27,773 bases of DNA from Stenocarpella maydis (GCA_002270565.1 NQMI01000001.1:299256-327028), one strand, 5' to 3'. Positions 8,725 through 19,323 are shown, numbered from the stretch's first letter. Program-made: numbers and translations. Notes: generated by a model not told the origin, from the letters alone.

Positions 8725-9727
8725 ATGGGCGTCTACAGGAACCGTCAGCTTCGTGCTGCCCTGTCCGTTCTGGTATACCCCTTCGCCCTCGCTATGCTAA
8801 TCGCCTTCATAGCCAAGTCGCTCTTTGGACCTCCAGCGACACCTGCTCCCCACCCACCGACCACAGCAACCGGCCGGGGTAGCCCCCAGCACCGCCAGCC
8901 GGGAACAATATCCAAGGCCCTCGTGGTCGCCTCCACCACGCAAGACGACACGACATGGCTGTCTGACATCCCAGACACCCTGAACTGGACCATCCACCAC
9001 TACCGCGTCGACGCGCCCCTCAGCCCGCGGCTCAGCGTCCCCTCCAGGAACGGCAACGAGGCCATGGTCTACCTGACCTACATAATCGACAACTACGACC
9101 ACCTCCCGGGCGTCATCTTCTTCCACCGCGGCCACCCGTCCGCCTGGCACCAGAAGCTCTCCAGCGCCGAGGAGGTCTCGCGCCTCCGCGCCGAGTACGT
9201 CCTCAGGGCGGGCTACGCCTCGACCCGCTGCCTCCCGGGCTGCGAGAACATCGTGCCCCTCGAGGGCGGCGAGCCCGCGACGAGCATGGCGGACCTGCGC
9301 AAGCTGTCGCGCGAGGACCTCCTCGTCACCCTTCTCGAGAACTTCCTCGAGCCCGCCCGCTTCCCCGACCTCGAGGGCGTCGTCCCATCGATGCTGGCCG
9401 CGCCGTGCTGCGCGCAGTTCGCCGTCAGCAGGGAGAGGGTGCTGCGGAGGGAGAGGGAGTGGTGGGTCAAGCTGAGGGAGTGGCTGGTCGAGGCGCCGCT
9501 GCCGAGCGTGACCTCGGCGCGGTTGTTTGAGCACCTTTGGCATGTCTTCTTTGGCGTGGAGGCTACCCAGTAAGTGTGTCCCGCCGGGGCGCCCGGCTAC
9601 AGGCCGTCGATCTGCGTCTGGCTGACGTTCCGGCTGCAGCTGTCCGAGCCTTGAGGCTTGTCGATGCCACGTGTTTGGCCTGGGCGGCAACTGTGAGAGC
9701 TATTTCGAACAGGAGAAGTACATGTGA
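8725..9727 (+). CDS. DUF3431 family protein, membrane-anchored
   Basis: Exons 8725-9569 and 9640-9727 join across a 70-bp intron (GTAAGT donor, GCTGAC branch site, GCAG acceptor) to give 310 aa. Without the intron the protein would stop one codon into the intron and lose its end. Residues about 10-32 form a single hydrophobic segment near the N terminus, suggesting a type II membrane anchor with the rest in the secretory lumen. A Pro/Thr-rich linker follows, then the domain (about 65-300) with LVVASTTQDDTTWL, MVYLTYIIDNYDHLPGVIFF and FFHRGHPSAWH. The second exon adds a Cys-rich tail (HCPSLEACRCHVFG...CESYF). DUF3431 proteins are common in fungi and have been likened to glycosyltransferases, but no activity is established to my knowledge. 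ATG context GACATGG is favourable. Confidence 0.9.
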
Positions 9728-10009
9728 GCAGCCGGTGAGCCTCACATGGCCTCTTTCAACTCGAGGTCCCAGCTGTGGCCCAGTTTCAGTATGTCTTCCA
9801 CCGCTGTTCACTTAGTCCCGACTCATTGGTAAAAAATACCCAAAATATCTACCCAAGCATCATAAATCGCCTTAATTCGCCATCTTTATATCCTGCTCCA
9901 GATAGGCGCCAAGCCTCCAACCAGCATCGATTTCGCCTGGCCCCCATCGATAACCTCCTTTACCCACCTCTCACCAGACAACCCTCCCACCGAACCACAT
10001 CCATCACCC
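9728..10009. other. Convergent 3' spacer
   Basis: Two genes end towards each other across this 282-bp spacer, which must hold both 3' untranslated regions. An AT-rich part with AAAAAATACCC and ATAAATCG (about 9832-9870) may serve polyadenylation. Nothing else was recognised. Confidence 0.4.
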
Positions 10010-11187
10010 TCAGCCCAGTTTCGGCCCAGGCACATCAGGAACAAAGTGCTTCATGAGCACGCTATTGTTCTTGTGCTCCACCCTACCTGCTCACACGACG
10101 GGCATTAGCTCACAACTTTTCATCTCAAATCTCCCCGGCCGGACTTGCTGCGCGGCGCGCCTGGGCCTTACCTTGAAACCTGTGCGCCTCGCGCCGCACC
10201 CTGTCCTGCACCTTGTGCTGCCGCAGCACCACGCGCCTCTGCTCCGCCGCGGGGAGGTGCGCCAGCGCGGCGCGGTCGCGGGGCGACATCCGGCCCAGCG
10301 CGGTCGCCAGAGCCGAGCGGCCGCCTGCCTCGGCGCGGCGCTCCCTGTGCGTGAGGGCGAGGGCTGCGCTGTCTCCCGCTGACGGGGTGGGCCCGGGGAG
10401 GCCTGCTCTGTCCTCGACTGGTGCGTCCGTCTCGGGTCCGGAGGGCGCGGCCGCGGGGCGGGGCGAGGGAGCCGCCCCGCGTGGGCTTTTGCGTCTCGGC
10501 GAGCGGCCGGTGGTGGTGTCTCGGGGCGGGAGCCGTGCGATGGGCGAGGAGCTTGCCCGAGGAGAGGAGGAGGCTGCCCTCGCGGAGCCGCAGGGGCGGT
10601 GCGGCCCCCGTCGGCGGCACGCCTGCCTCGCCCTCGGAGCTGGGTGTCTCCACGCCGGAGCCACCACCCTCGCCATCGGCCTCGTCCCCTGTGGGTGCCT
10701 CGTAAAACTCCCGGAACTCGCTCCCTTTGTCCTCGAGGTCCACCCGGCAGTGGCCCTTGCCCACCATGTGCTGCTGTACGGCGTGCGCGCTGTGCCTCTC
10801 CGTGTGGCAGAACAGGCACTCGTGGTACTCGTGGATCACGAGGTGCAGGTATCGCACCAGGGTCTCGGGGTCGACGGCGAGGGTGAGGGCCCCGTTGTCG
10901 ATGACCGACGGGATGAGGAGGGAGTGGCTCCTGCCCATGTGCAAGAGGTTGGACTCGAGGTCCGGGGAGGTGGTGCTGCAGAAGAGACACTGCGCTGGGG
11001 CGAAGCTCGGCTCCATGGAGTGGCTGTCTGCCCCGTCCTGCGCTGCAGCGCTGTCGATATGTGGTGATGCCTCGGGCTCGTCTACGTCGCCTCTGGGCGG
11101 CTCCTCTGGGGTGGCGGTCCTGATGTTGTGTGAGCTTGACATGTTATCGCTGTCGCCGGTAGCGGGCGATGTCGACGTGGCGCCCAT
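10010..11187 (-). CDS. Rei1-like C2H2 zinc-finger protein, with an apparent frame break
   Basis: The start is the ATG at 11187. The N-terminal part has two zinc fingers of the zf-C2H2_2/Rei1 (ZNF622) type: Cys67-Cys70-His83-His88 and Cys124-Cys127-His140-His146, followed by a Rei1-like FREFYE. Rei1 acts in cytoplasmic maturation of 60S ribosomal subunits; this is a smaller paralogue-like protein, so that role is only inferred. A conserved-looking SSGKLLAHR lies at residues 209-217. After about 10530 the expected C-terminal sequence (ALTHRERRAEA, RMSPRDRAALAHLP) appears in another frame, at 10361 and below. It continues over an 85-bp intron (10171-10087, GTAAGG...CAG) into a last exon 10086-10010 encoding VEHKNNSVLMKHFVPDVPG. 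A one-base excess or two-base loss between 10530 and 10361, or an unusual 40-nt intron, is needed to join them. Confidence 0.75.
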
Positions 11188-12631
11188 CTGATGCAGGTTT
11201 AACCGGGTATATATGTGTATGTCCGTGTATGATTAGCAACAACTCTGAACGAGGCTTGTCCAGTCAGCCGGTGTATGCCACAACGGCACCATGTTGTTGC
11301 TGTTGGCAGCGCCATGTATCCTTATATGTACACATCGTTTGGTATGGTGCAGTTCGATGCCTCTGAAAACCCAGGTAATGTAGTCCTGCATCACAAAGCC
11401 CGTGTAAGCCCGTTGGTGACTCAGGCAACGAACTGCATCGTACGTAAAAGTGGTTGTGATATCAAGACTGTCCTGAGGATTGGGTGGTCTGCCCCAGCGA
11501 CGGGATGTAGGTCATTAGCAGCTATATGCGGCAGTTTGTCATGGTTTTGCTAGTGCATTACCGCCGCAGGCCGAGTTCACACTCGGTATGACTCATGCTG
11601 ATGCACACGATCCCCCGCGGCCTCGCCTCGGGAGATGGGAGGTGGTGTCAAGATAATCAAAGGTGATCCTTGTCTCGCCTTCTACTGCATGGAATCTTAG
11701 ACTCAGCCCAGCTGGTCCTTACTACCTAGACAGCTACATACCCTGCAAGGTAGAATACGGGGCTCCTTTACTATTCACAAACCCGTCCCGCTGCTAATCT
11801 GTAAGTGAAAATGGAATTAATAGCTATGACGCAGTCTCTAGCCTGCAGTTCTGATAATGGAGATTATCAGGCGGCCTGGCTCCGGCAGTGGGGCCAAAAT
11901 CGACATCGTCACGCTGGTAGCCGAGAGCAAGTGGTGGTGTGGCGACGTCGGCGGGAGACTTCGAGTGATTGTGTATTGTAAATGTAAATAGCAGTCTTGT
12001 CCTACCAGCTGTCCAGTTGTGGAGACCATTGTGCTGTCACCAATTTAATAGTTAACTAGGTAGTCTCAGACAAGTTGTTGTCTGCTCTAGCCCTGTGTCT
12101 GCCCGGCTCATGAGGCAAGGAGAACGGATTCAACGCATTGAGAATCGAGCAAAGTGATGCTCAAGCCTCTTCCAAGCACAACAGTTCAGGCCGGGACGAA
12201 GGTCGTTGACCTGATCAGCAGCAAAATGGTTGACCCCAGGGCCAAGGATTCCGGGGCCCCAACTGCTGACGTCCAAATCGAGACCTGCGCTAACCCCCGT
12301 TCGTATTTGTAAACGACGGACAGGGCTTACGGTCTTTTCGACCGGAAGGATGGAACGAACAATCATCCCGCATTGTGACGAGTGATGGCTTGCACTGAAG
12401 TGGTGACGGATCGTACTATAGATCGCGAAAGCGTTTCCCCGTACGTGCGGGCAACCTGATATAAAACTGCTGGCCACGCACCATCAATATGGTGCAGCTT
12501 CAACCACAGTATTTTCAAGACCACCACACCATCCGGACCGCCTAGGGACGGTGTTTTATTAGCCCCAGAGGGCTTTTTGGATCGACCAATCTTTCCCACA
12601 TCTTTAAGAACGCACAGAGGACGCCCCGGCG
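11188..12631. promoter_or_regulatory. Divergent promoter region with two Gcn4/CPC1-type sites
   Basis: This 1.44-kb spacer separates the zinc-finger gene (minus) from the dehydrogenase gene (plus). It holds a perfect palindromic Gcn4/CPC1 consensus ATGACTCAT (11588-11596) and a second TGACTCA (11417-11423), at about 400 and 230 bp from the zinc-finger start. A TATATAT stretch sits at about 11208-11214, close to that start. On the other side TATAAAA (12460-12466) lies 166 bp before the dehydrogenase ATG. No convincing gene was found in the spacer. Confidence 0.45.
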
Positions 12632-13771
12632 ATGCCTCCATCAAACACAGCCGCCTGGCTCATGGAGCCAAAGTCACCGCTGATCGTCTCGTCGGCGCCA
12701 TACACCCCACCGGGACCAGGCCAGGTCGTGGTCCGCTCCCGCGCCATAGCAGTAAACTTCTGCGACTGGGCCAAGCAGGACCTCGGCAGCTGGATGTTCC
12801 CCTGGGCCAAGCTCCCCTTCGTCATGGGCGAGGACGTCGCGGGGGAGGTGGTCGAGGCCGGCGCCGGCACCCCGTTCAGGGCCGGCGACCGCGTCCTGGG
12901 CCACGCGCTCGGCCTCGACAAGATCAGCGCGGGCTCCAGCGAGGGCGCGTTCCAGGAGCACGTCGTGCTGCGCGCCAGGCTCGTGGCGCGGATACCGGAC
13001 GCGGTTTCCTTCGAGAGGTCGTGCGTGCTGCCGGTGTGCCTGAGCACCGCCGCAACGGGCCTGTTCTGCGACAAGCACCTGGGGCTGGACCTGCCGTCCA
13101 TCGATAACTACGCCGCCGCGGGGGGGAAGAAGCCCGGCAGGGTGCTCGTGGTCTGGGGCGCCAGCACCGCCGTCGGGATGAACTGCGTGCAGTTGGCGGT
13201 CGGGGCTGGATACACCGTGGTTGCCACGGCGGGCAGGCACAACTTCGACCATGTCCGCTCTCTCGGGGCGGCCGAGGTGTTCGACTACCGCGATGCGACC
13301 TGCGTCCGCGACGTCATCAAGGCCACCCAAGAGGCTGGGACGGGGTGTGCCGGGGCCGTTGCCATCGGTGCGGACTCGATCAAGCCATGCATAGACATCA
13401 CGTCGGCATGCTGCAAGGGAGCGGACAGGGCGTACGTCGCTCAGATGTCCCTCAACGGGCCTCCACCACCTAAACCAGGGGCGCTGAACCTGGTGTCGTG
13501 GTTGGCCGGGGCAGGTTATGCGTGGATATCGACCGCCGTGAAGAAGAAGCTCAAGGGCGCCAAGGTCGAGTTCGTATGGGGATCTGACCTGTACGATGGC
13601 CCCGTCGCGGAAGCAGTGTATGGAAGCTTCTTGCCGGCTGCGCTTGCGGATGGCAGCTATGTTCCTGCACCGGAGCCCCAGGTGATCGGGCATGGGCTGG
13701 ATAAAATCAACGGTGCGTTCGAGGTGGGCAGGAGAGGCGTGTGTGCAAAGAAGCTGGTGGTTACTGTTTGA
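12632..13771 (+). CDS. Medium-chain dehydrogenase/reductase, zinc-independent enoyl-reductase-like
   Basis: A single-exon gene of 379 aa. The N-terminal GroES-like domain (about 25-125) includes FVMGEDVAGEVVEAG and FRAGDRVLGHA. The Rossmann domain begins VLVVWGASTAVGMNCVQLA (residues 171-189), where the nucleotide-binding loop is GASTAVG, and runs through VVATAGRHNFDHVRSLGAAEVFDYRD. The Cys/His set of zinc alcohol dehydrogenases is absent, so this belongs with the NAD(P)H-dependent quinone/enoyl reductase side of the family, like fungal ToxD-type and trans-enoyl reductases. The substrate cannot be read from sequence. Some relatives work with polyketide synthases, but none is present here. The ATG is followed by an ordinary coding start and preceded by a TATAAAA at -166. 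Very high third-position GC. Confidence 0.9.
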   Translation: MPPSNTAAWLMEPKSPLIVSSAPYTPPGPGQVVVRSRAIAVNFCDWAKQDLGSWMFPWAKLPFVMGEDVAGEVVEAGAGTPFRAGDRVLGHALGLDKISAGSSEGAFQEHVVLRARLVARIPDAVSFERSCVLPVCLSTAATGLFCDKHLGLDLPSIDNYAAAGGKKPGRVLVVWGASTAVGMNCVQLAVGAGYTVVATAGRHNFDHVRSLGAAEVFDYRDATCVRDVIKATQEAGTGCAGAVAIGADSIKPCIDITSACCKGADRAYVAQMSLNGPPPPKPGALNLVSWLAGAGYAWISTAVKKKLKGAKVEFVWGSDLYDGPVAEAVYGSFLPAALADGSYVPAPEPQVIGHGLDKINGAFEVGRRGVCAKKLVVTV

Positions 13772-13951
13772 GGAGTTAGAACACGGCCATGTGTTTTCCT
13801 GCTGTTCCTCATGCGTAATATGCAGTTTACGCAGTAAGAGATGACCGGGCGCATGCGCACATGAACGCAGGCGTAGTGTCACCAGGCAGTACCGACGGAG
13901 GTGCCACGGAAGCCGAAAGACCTCAAACAAAGCGAAAGAAAGCCTAAATTT
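13772..13951. other. Short convergent spacer
   Basis: 180 bp between the stops of the dehydrogenase (plus) and F-box (minus) genes. It must contain both transcript ends. The AT-rich end (about 13925-13951) lies just past the F-box gene stop. Confidence 0.4.
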
Positions 13952-15561
13952 TCATGAACCCTCCGGCGGGCCGTAGTCAGCCTTACGCTGCTGGATCCAC
14001 TTCATCAAGCTCCTCGAGCCCTTGCCTCGGCTACCACCCCTACTCTTGACAAACTCGAGCCCGGCCTTGACCTCCTCCATGCCGATATCCCGCGTGTGGA
14101 CCATCTTGCCGTGCCTAGTGGGGTACGACCTTCCAGAGGCCCTCTCCCTCGCGGCGTCGTCGTCGTCGCCGCCGGCGTACACCGGATTCGTGGGCTGCAG
14201 GTTGAGGAGGTGCTCGGAGCCGCTCCAGAGGTTCTCGAGGTGCAGCTCGGCCAGGAGGGGCATGGACCGGAGGTGCTCGAGGATGGGCTCCCACGTGCCC
14301 CCATTCACGTGTATCTCCCTGAGGTCGACGGACCTCAGGCCGGGGTGGGCCTGTAAGAAGCGCAGCAGGGCAGTCGGCGTCGCCCAGATGCCGCGGAGGG
14401 TGAGGCGCCGGAGCCGTGGGAGGCGCACGGTCTTGGAGATGTGGTCGAAGACGCTTTTGTATGCCCAGGGAGGGCCGTCCAGGGTGTTGTAGAGGTATAG
14501 ATCCAGGGACTCCAGGTTGGGGGTGTGCTGTAGAAACCGGGCGACCCCCGGGAAGTTGGAGTCGTCCCTGGCGCGCGGATTGCTATTTCGGAGTTTGATT
14601 GCGGGTACGTGGTTCATGGAGCCGTCGGCGTAAAAGATGACATCACTCCTCCAGGGGACGTCAGTAGCAGTCGAAAGACCTATAGTAAGGCATTTGATAT
14701 TGGCACCTGCGTGTTGTTTGAAGTCGATGTTTGTGAGACTGGGGTCCAGCTCGAGAAAAGCTCTTGACTAGTTCGCCATCAGCCCTGATCAGACAGACGT
14801 GCAGGGGCGTGGATACAATAAATCGAGATATCACATAGGACGTGGGACGATAGGTTTAGATATTTACACAAGTGTATACTCACCTGGACCTTTCCGAAAC
14901 AGTTATTGAAGACGCAGAAGGTATTGACGCTGACCTTGCTCGCGCTCATAGCAGATGTAACAAGCCTGAGCAGCCGGACACAGTCTGCCCACAGCAGATT
15001 CCAGTTCATACCACGGACAACCCCTGGGGGTGGTCCCTTGTCCATTTGCGGCCGGAGCACGCGGGTCGTCAATTCCAGGACGTCGACACAACAGAGTTTC
15101 GCAAGAATATGCGATAGCGACGAGATGATGTCGTCGCTGAATTCTGCCCGCTGCTCCTGGCGGCGATTCATTGTCATATACAGCTGGCCTATCCTGTCCA
15201 GGAGCTCCGTGTTATGGCTGGCAGGCACAAACGTCGGCCCATTCCGGCGCAGGGTATTGTGCAGCTCCCGGATCTTGCCGATCAGGTACGAGGGGTCATG
15301 AAAGGCGGCCACCACGGTCAGGCGTTTGACGGCAGGCCTGAGAACAGGGTGGTTGGTGATGTCGCGTAGCCGCTGGAGGCTCGCGGGGGTGAGGTCGGTC
15401 TCCTGGCTTTGATAATGGGCCAGGAAGGCCGGGCCCAGGCATTTTGCGGCGTACCTCGGAGACGTGAGGCGGAGATTCCGTATTGAGGCGACGTCCAGAT
15501 AAGCGAGGACCCGGTCGAGCAGCTCGTTTGGGAGCTGCCTCAACCGGTCGGCATCGGCCAT
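13952..15561 (-). CDS. F-box protein with leucine-rich C-terminal region
   Basis: Exons 15561-14884 and 14767-13952 join in phase 0 across a 116-bp intron (GTGAGT donor, ACTAG acceptor) to give 497 aa. The ATG at 15561 is the only in-frame one near the F-box: LRQLPNELLDRVLAYLDVASIRNLRLTS (about residues 7-34). F-box proteins recruit targets to the SCF ubiquitin ligase through Skp1. The second half has irregular leucine-rich repeats (LESLDLYLYNTL, LRRLTLRGIWATP, LRSVDLREIHVNG, LAELHLENLWSG) likely to form the target-binding surface, then a charged C-terminal tail ending in Arg/Lys-rich helices. Such proteins are very numerous and fast-evolving in fungi; the target is unknown. An acidic Asp run (GGDDDD) sits between the repeats and the tail. 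Confidence 0.88.
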
Positions 15562-16556
15562 GTCTGCCGGAGTCTGGGCTGGTGTTGTAACCCGAGGTGG
15601 GCGGAGTGCCGAGTATGGGGGCTGCCTGGTGTCGTCGCAATCACTTTGGTCGGGGTGCTGTGGACGATTGTAACCCTTCAAGTCCTCCCTTGAACCGTTG
15701 GGCCCCAATGGGCGTCTCTGGGCCTCTGGGTGTGTGCTCTGGGTGTGTGAAGGCCCTTCCCCTGGGTGCACGGAGGGCGTTCCTCTGGGTATATTGGAGG
15801 GGATTCCCCCGGGGCGGGGTAATTTAGAAGGGGTACACGAAGTTATGGGACCTGGGCAGGCAGTAACTATGCTGAATTCGCTGTACTGGGCGGGCGGAAG
15901 CTAAAAGCCGGGCGGGCGTACGATGACCGGGTTGCGAGAGGAGGCGAGGCGTCGTCGTCTGACGAGTTGACGTGGTGCAATGTTAGCGCCGCCTTGGTGC
16001 GGTGTGGGAGCCATTGTTTCGCAGTACAGTTAGTGGTGGCAATGCCTTTCTTTGAAAAGAGCCAAGCTGGTTCCTTGGTTTAACCCGGCCGCCATACCCA
16101 TTAAAGAGGAAAATAGCCGAGAAGCAGAGAACATGGGCAGTTCAAACTATCTTAATAACTCTGGTCGCCATACTCTGTCTACACTGGCTCCAGAACTAGA
16201 ATCCTCAGGGTCCCTTATTCTGTTAGTGACTCCACTCTCTTACCGTCGTGCCACTAACTTGGGTGGGCTGGGTCATGAAACCCGAGGAACTATCAACTTG
16301 TATATCTGCTCGTCTTTCATTACTTGTGCAAGCCACAATTTCCACTGTATATATATGCTGCTGAATCTGAGCATGTGTTTATTTTGATGCCATACAAAGC
16401 CACTGCACAAGGACCTTCCATGACCCGAGGCTTGCTCTCTCGGGGAATAGTAGGATCAGCGTTGGACATCTGGACCGTGTTGTTGGCCCAAGCCCCCACA
16501 GATTAGCACCGTCTTCCAACCGCCCAATTCTGCGTCATCACCCCCACCCGACACCC

Positions 16557-16787
16557 TCCTACCGTCAAGTCCACCCTCCAACCCCCGCCCATTAACGCGT
16601 ACTCCGAAACGAGCGTCCCCGCCAAACAGTAAAGCCTGCGTGCCCTCGTCGCGTGGGGGAAGTGCTTGAGGATAGGCCTCAGGTAGAGTTCCGGAGGCCA
16701 CCGGGTCACCAAACCAGCTTCTTCGCCTCCGCGCATGGCTGCTTTGCTGAGAACATGGTCCGTGAACCTGGCTCCCATCGAACCTCG
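16557..16787 (-). pseudogene. Possible gene fragment, unidentified
   Basis: Minus-strand translation from about 16787 gives a protein-like run: ARFTDHVLSKAAMRGGEEAG, then VTRWPPELYLRPILKHFPHA and ARRLYCLAGTLVSEYALMGG. Amino-acid variety and codon choice (many C/G third positions) resemble the real genes here, unlike the flanking sequence. I find no start or splice structure that extends it, and do not recognise the family. It may be an exon of a gene I could not assemble, or a relic. Evidence is only composition and appearance. Confidence 0.25.
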
Positions 16788-18797
16788 CGTCTTCGATCCA
16801 GCACGTCCTTATCCAATATCCAGAACGGAGACGAGGTCTTCAACGACCGTACTACAGGCTGCTCTGGCGCACCGCCGGGTCAGCAAGCATTGCGACGGGC
16901 AAAGAACCATACACAAGAAAGGGCTGCGGCCCTCTGAGTCATCCTTCAGACCCACAACCTCGTGGTTGGTATGCTCAGGAAAACACCATCACTTGACCAG
17001 GGATTCGACATTGGATGGGCACATGGAAACGGAAACAAGAGGAACGAGATGTCAAACTCGGGCCCCCAGGGCATGCTATGGACCCTCCCGCAAGGTGGCT
17101 GTGCGCCAACTCTCCCGGGGGAGGGGGTATACGAGGAGAGGTTCGCCACAATATCGGCATGCTTCCATTAACTTTGAGGTTACAACCGGGGGGTTCTTGG
17201 GCGGGGGGGTGAAGGGAAGTATACTAGGGATAGATATAGATAGAAATAGCTTGTATACCCCCCCCCCGCCTTCTATCCCTTCCCCTGACCTCCCAGAGCC
17301 CCTTTCGCCCAAGGGCCCTAGGGTATTATATTTAAAAGTATCTCCAAAGGCTTAGTTAGCCTACTCCCATTTATCCTTATTCCTAATATATCTCTTTAAA
17401 GGTCTCCGTAATAAACCCCCCACCCCTTAGCTGCCAATTTAATAAAAGTATACTAATCTTGTATATTTATGAAATTCCTTGACCTAAAATGCCGCCCGGA
17501 TGAAAGCCTATGGAGAAGACGTGACTGATATAGGTTGGACCAAGATATTTAAGAGTATATATTCAAGACAACTAGCCAAAGCAGTTTGCTAAAAGTTTGA
17601 TGACCTCCTTGGAGAGCTCCAAAGTCAAGCGTGCTCATCACGAGCCATTTCACAAAACACATCCGACGGATCGCTTTGATGGTAAGTCAGGAGCACAGAT
17701 TGCGAGCTCTCCGACCAGCTCCCCGACCTATGGGCAGGGAGATGTGAGATTTATAGCGCCATATGTCTACGGGCAGTAATTCTTTATGGGCTGAAAACGT
17801 GGAAGGAAGAACCGGGTCACCCTACCTAGTTAAGCGGGCCCGAGTACACACTTGACGTTGATCTAAACTTATGTCGGCGATGTGCCGATCATTAAGTAAT
17901 CTTTGGCATTAGCAAAGCACCACAGCCGAGATCTAGAAAGGCTTCCAAGCACTGCCTTGTTTTGCTAACATCGCGTGGAAGTCAGAGTTAATGTTAAGAC
18001 GAGCACTATAGCCCGACAAAATTGAGAGCGTGCTATACGAGAATGCCATCCAATGCGCGAATCCGGGCTCGTTTCCGCAGTTTCTGTCCTGTGCTCTTCG
18101 CCACCATGCCTGACCGCCTTAATGCACCGCCATCGTCAAGCTTGCCAGGCCTCGGACTTAGTCCAAAATTCTCTCCAAACTCCGCCCACTTTTGTATATG
18201 AGGTGGAACCATCTTTGCTTATTCATTCACTTCAGACATTGAATCGCCCCGCGCAGTAATCGGGAAGTTGCCGATCAAAGCCCGGCTCTGTTCATAAAGC
18301 CAGAGGCGGTCTGTAGGGCCTCGGAGACACCAAGAGGCTAAAAATAGGGGTCCAAGTACATCTTTATGTGAGATACGAAATTATTATTGGCGGAGCACCA
18401 TCACGATGTGCTATTTTATGAGACGGCGTTGCCTAAACTTCCAAGGGTTGGATGGTGGCAGTGTCAAGAACCTAGACTTCAGGACAAGGAGAGCGAAGAT
18501 ATCCAATCAAACACAGGTTATGAGCGGGGATTTTAAGTTTCCTGGAGAGGCTGTAGACTTTCACCGTGTAAGCAGACACCAGCATATGCTGCTAAGCATG
18601 GTCCTGCCTTTCCTTGTCCGGCCCATTCGTGAACCCTCCCGTAACATTGATCATCCTGCACGAGTCGATTCAAGAAGGGAAACTATCATGCTCCGGGAAA
18701 AACTAAAAGTCTAGGACGTGCCGGTTAGGTAGCCACGGACACCACACTAGGACTGAGAGTCCGGGCACGACCCCTGCCCACCTGAGAGAAGCAATCC

Positions 18798-18827
18798 GCT
18801 CGGGCCAAGGCCAGCCTTGGCCCGAGC
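18798..18827. repeat. Perfect 14-bp palindrome with 2-bp centre
   Basis: GCTCGGGCCAAGGC (18798-18811) is followed by CA and then its exact reverse complement GCCTTGGCCCGAGC (18814-18827). The sequence is GC-rich and would form a very stable hairpin. It lies in the gene-poor interval about 500 bp from the 3' end of the MFS gene. It could be a protein-binding site, part of an inverted-repeat element or a replication by-product. Confidence 0.7.
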
Positions 18828-19323
18828 CAATTGGGCGTCCTGTGATGCAGTAGATGCGGCCAAGGCGGTCCCAGGGATCCTGCTGGCTGGCGTGCTTCCG
18901 CCCGTCGCACGTTGAGATTGCGCAGGTGAATGGCCGGGAGCTGGCTTGGACCGACAGCGAATCAGATTACCCATGTAGCTGCCAGATTTAGCATGAAGTC
19001 AAACAAGCGATGCGGTCGGCCGTTGTTGTATCAGGCATAGCCGTGTTCTTGAAAATAGCAACAAGAAGGAAGTTATCACGAAGAAAGCAGAAATAGGTCT
19101 CGTGCCAGTGTTGTCAAGCGGCGGCAATGGGAGAATCCAAGATGTTTGACAGTCGAGCTAGCAGGAATTTCTGATGATACGTTTTCGCGGCGAATTACTT
19201 GCAATACTCCCGAACAAACAATCATGGAAGGCCGGCTGATTTTACGCTCTGCGAATTGTTGCAATATGTTTATCACATTTCTATTTATCTGTACCTGAGA
19301 GTCTACAGAATATCTACAAGCCA

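Larger units (their letters stand above)
15562..19323. other. Gene-poor 3.7-kb interval
   Basis: No complete gene was recognised here. The first few hundred bases serve as the upstream region of the F-box gene and carry imperfect CTCTGGGT repeats (about 15710-15800). A coding-looking fragment lies on the minus strand at 16560-16790. Homopolymer C and G runs flank about 17200-17270, followed by AT-rich DNA to about 17600. A possible decayed retroelement trace lies around 17740-17960. A perfect palindrome sits at 18798-18827. The rest has no codon pattern that I can follow. Confidence 0.5.

Noticed and set aside
8797..9690. Minus-strand open frame of 297 codons opposite the DUF3431 gene
   Set aside because: Shadow frame; the plus-strand exon has conserved DUF3431 blocks and proper splice sites.
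12674..13930. Minus-strand open frame of 418 codons opposite the dehydrogenase gene
   Set aside because: Shadow of a GC-rich single-exon gene with clear family motifs on the plus strand.
16735..17355. Plus-strand open frame of 206 codons
   Set aside because: Runs through homopolymer tracts and changes character along its length; no motif or codon pattern like the real genes.
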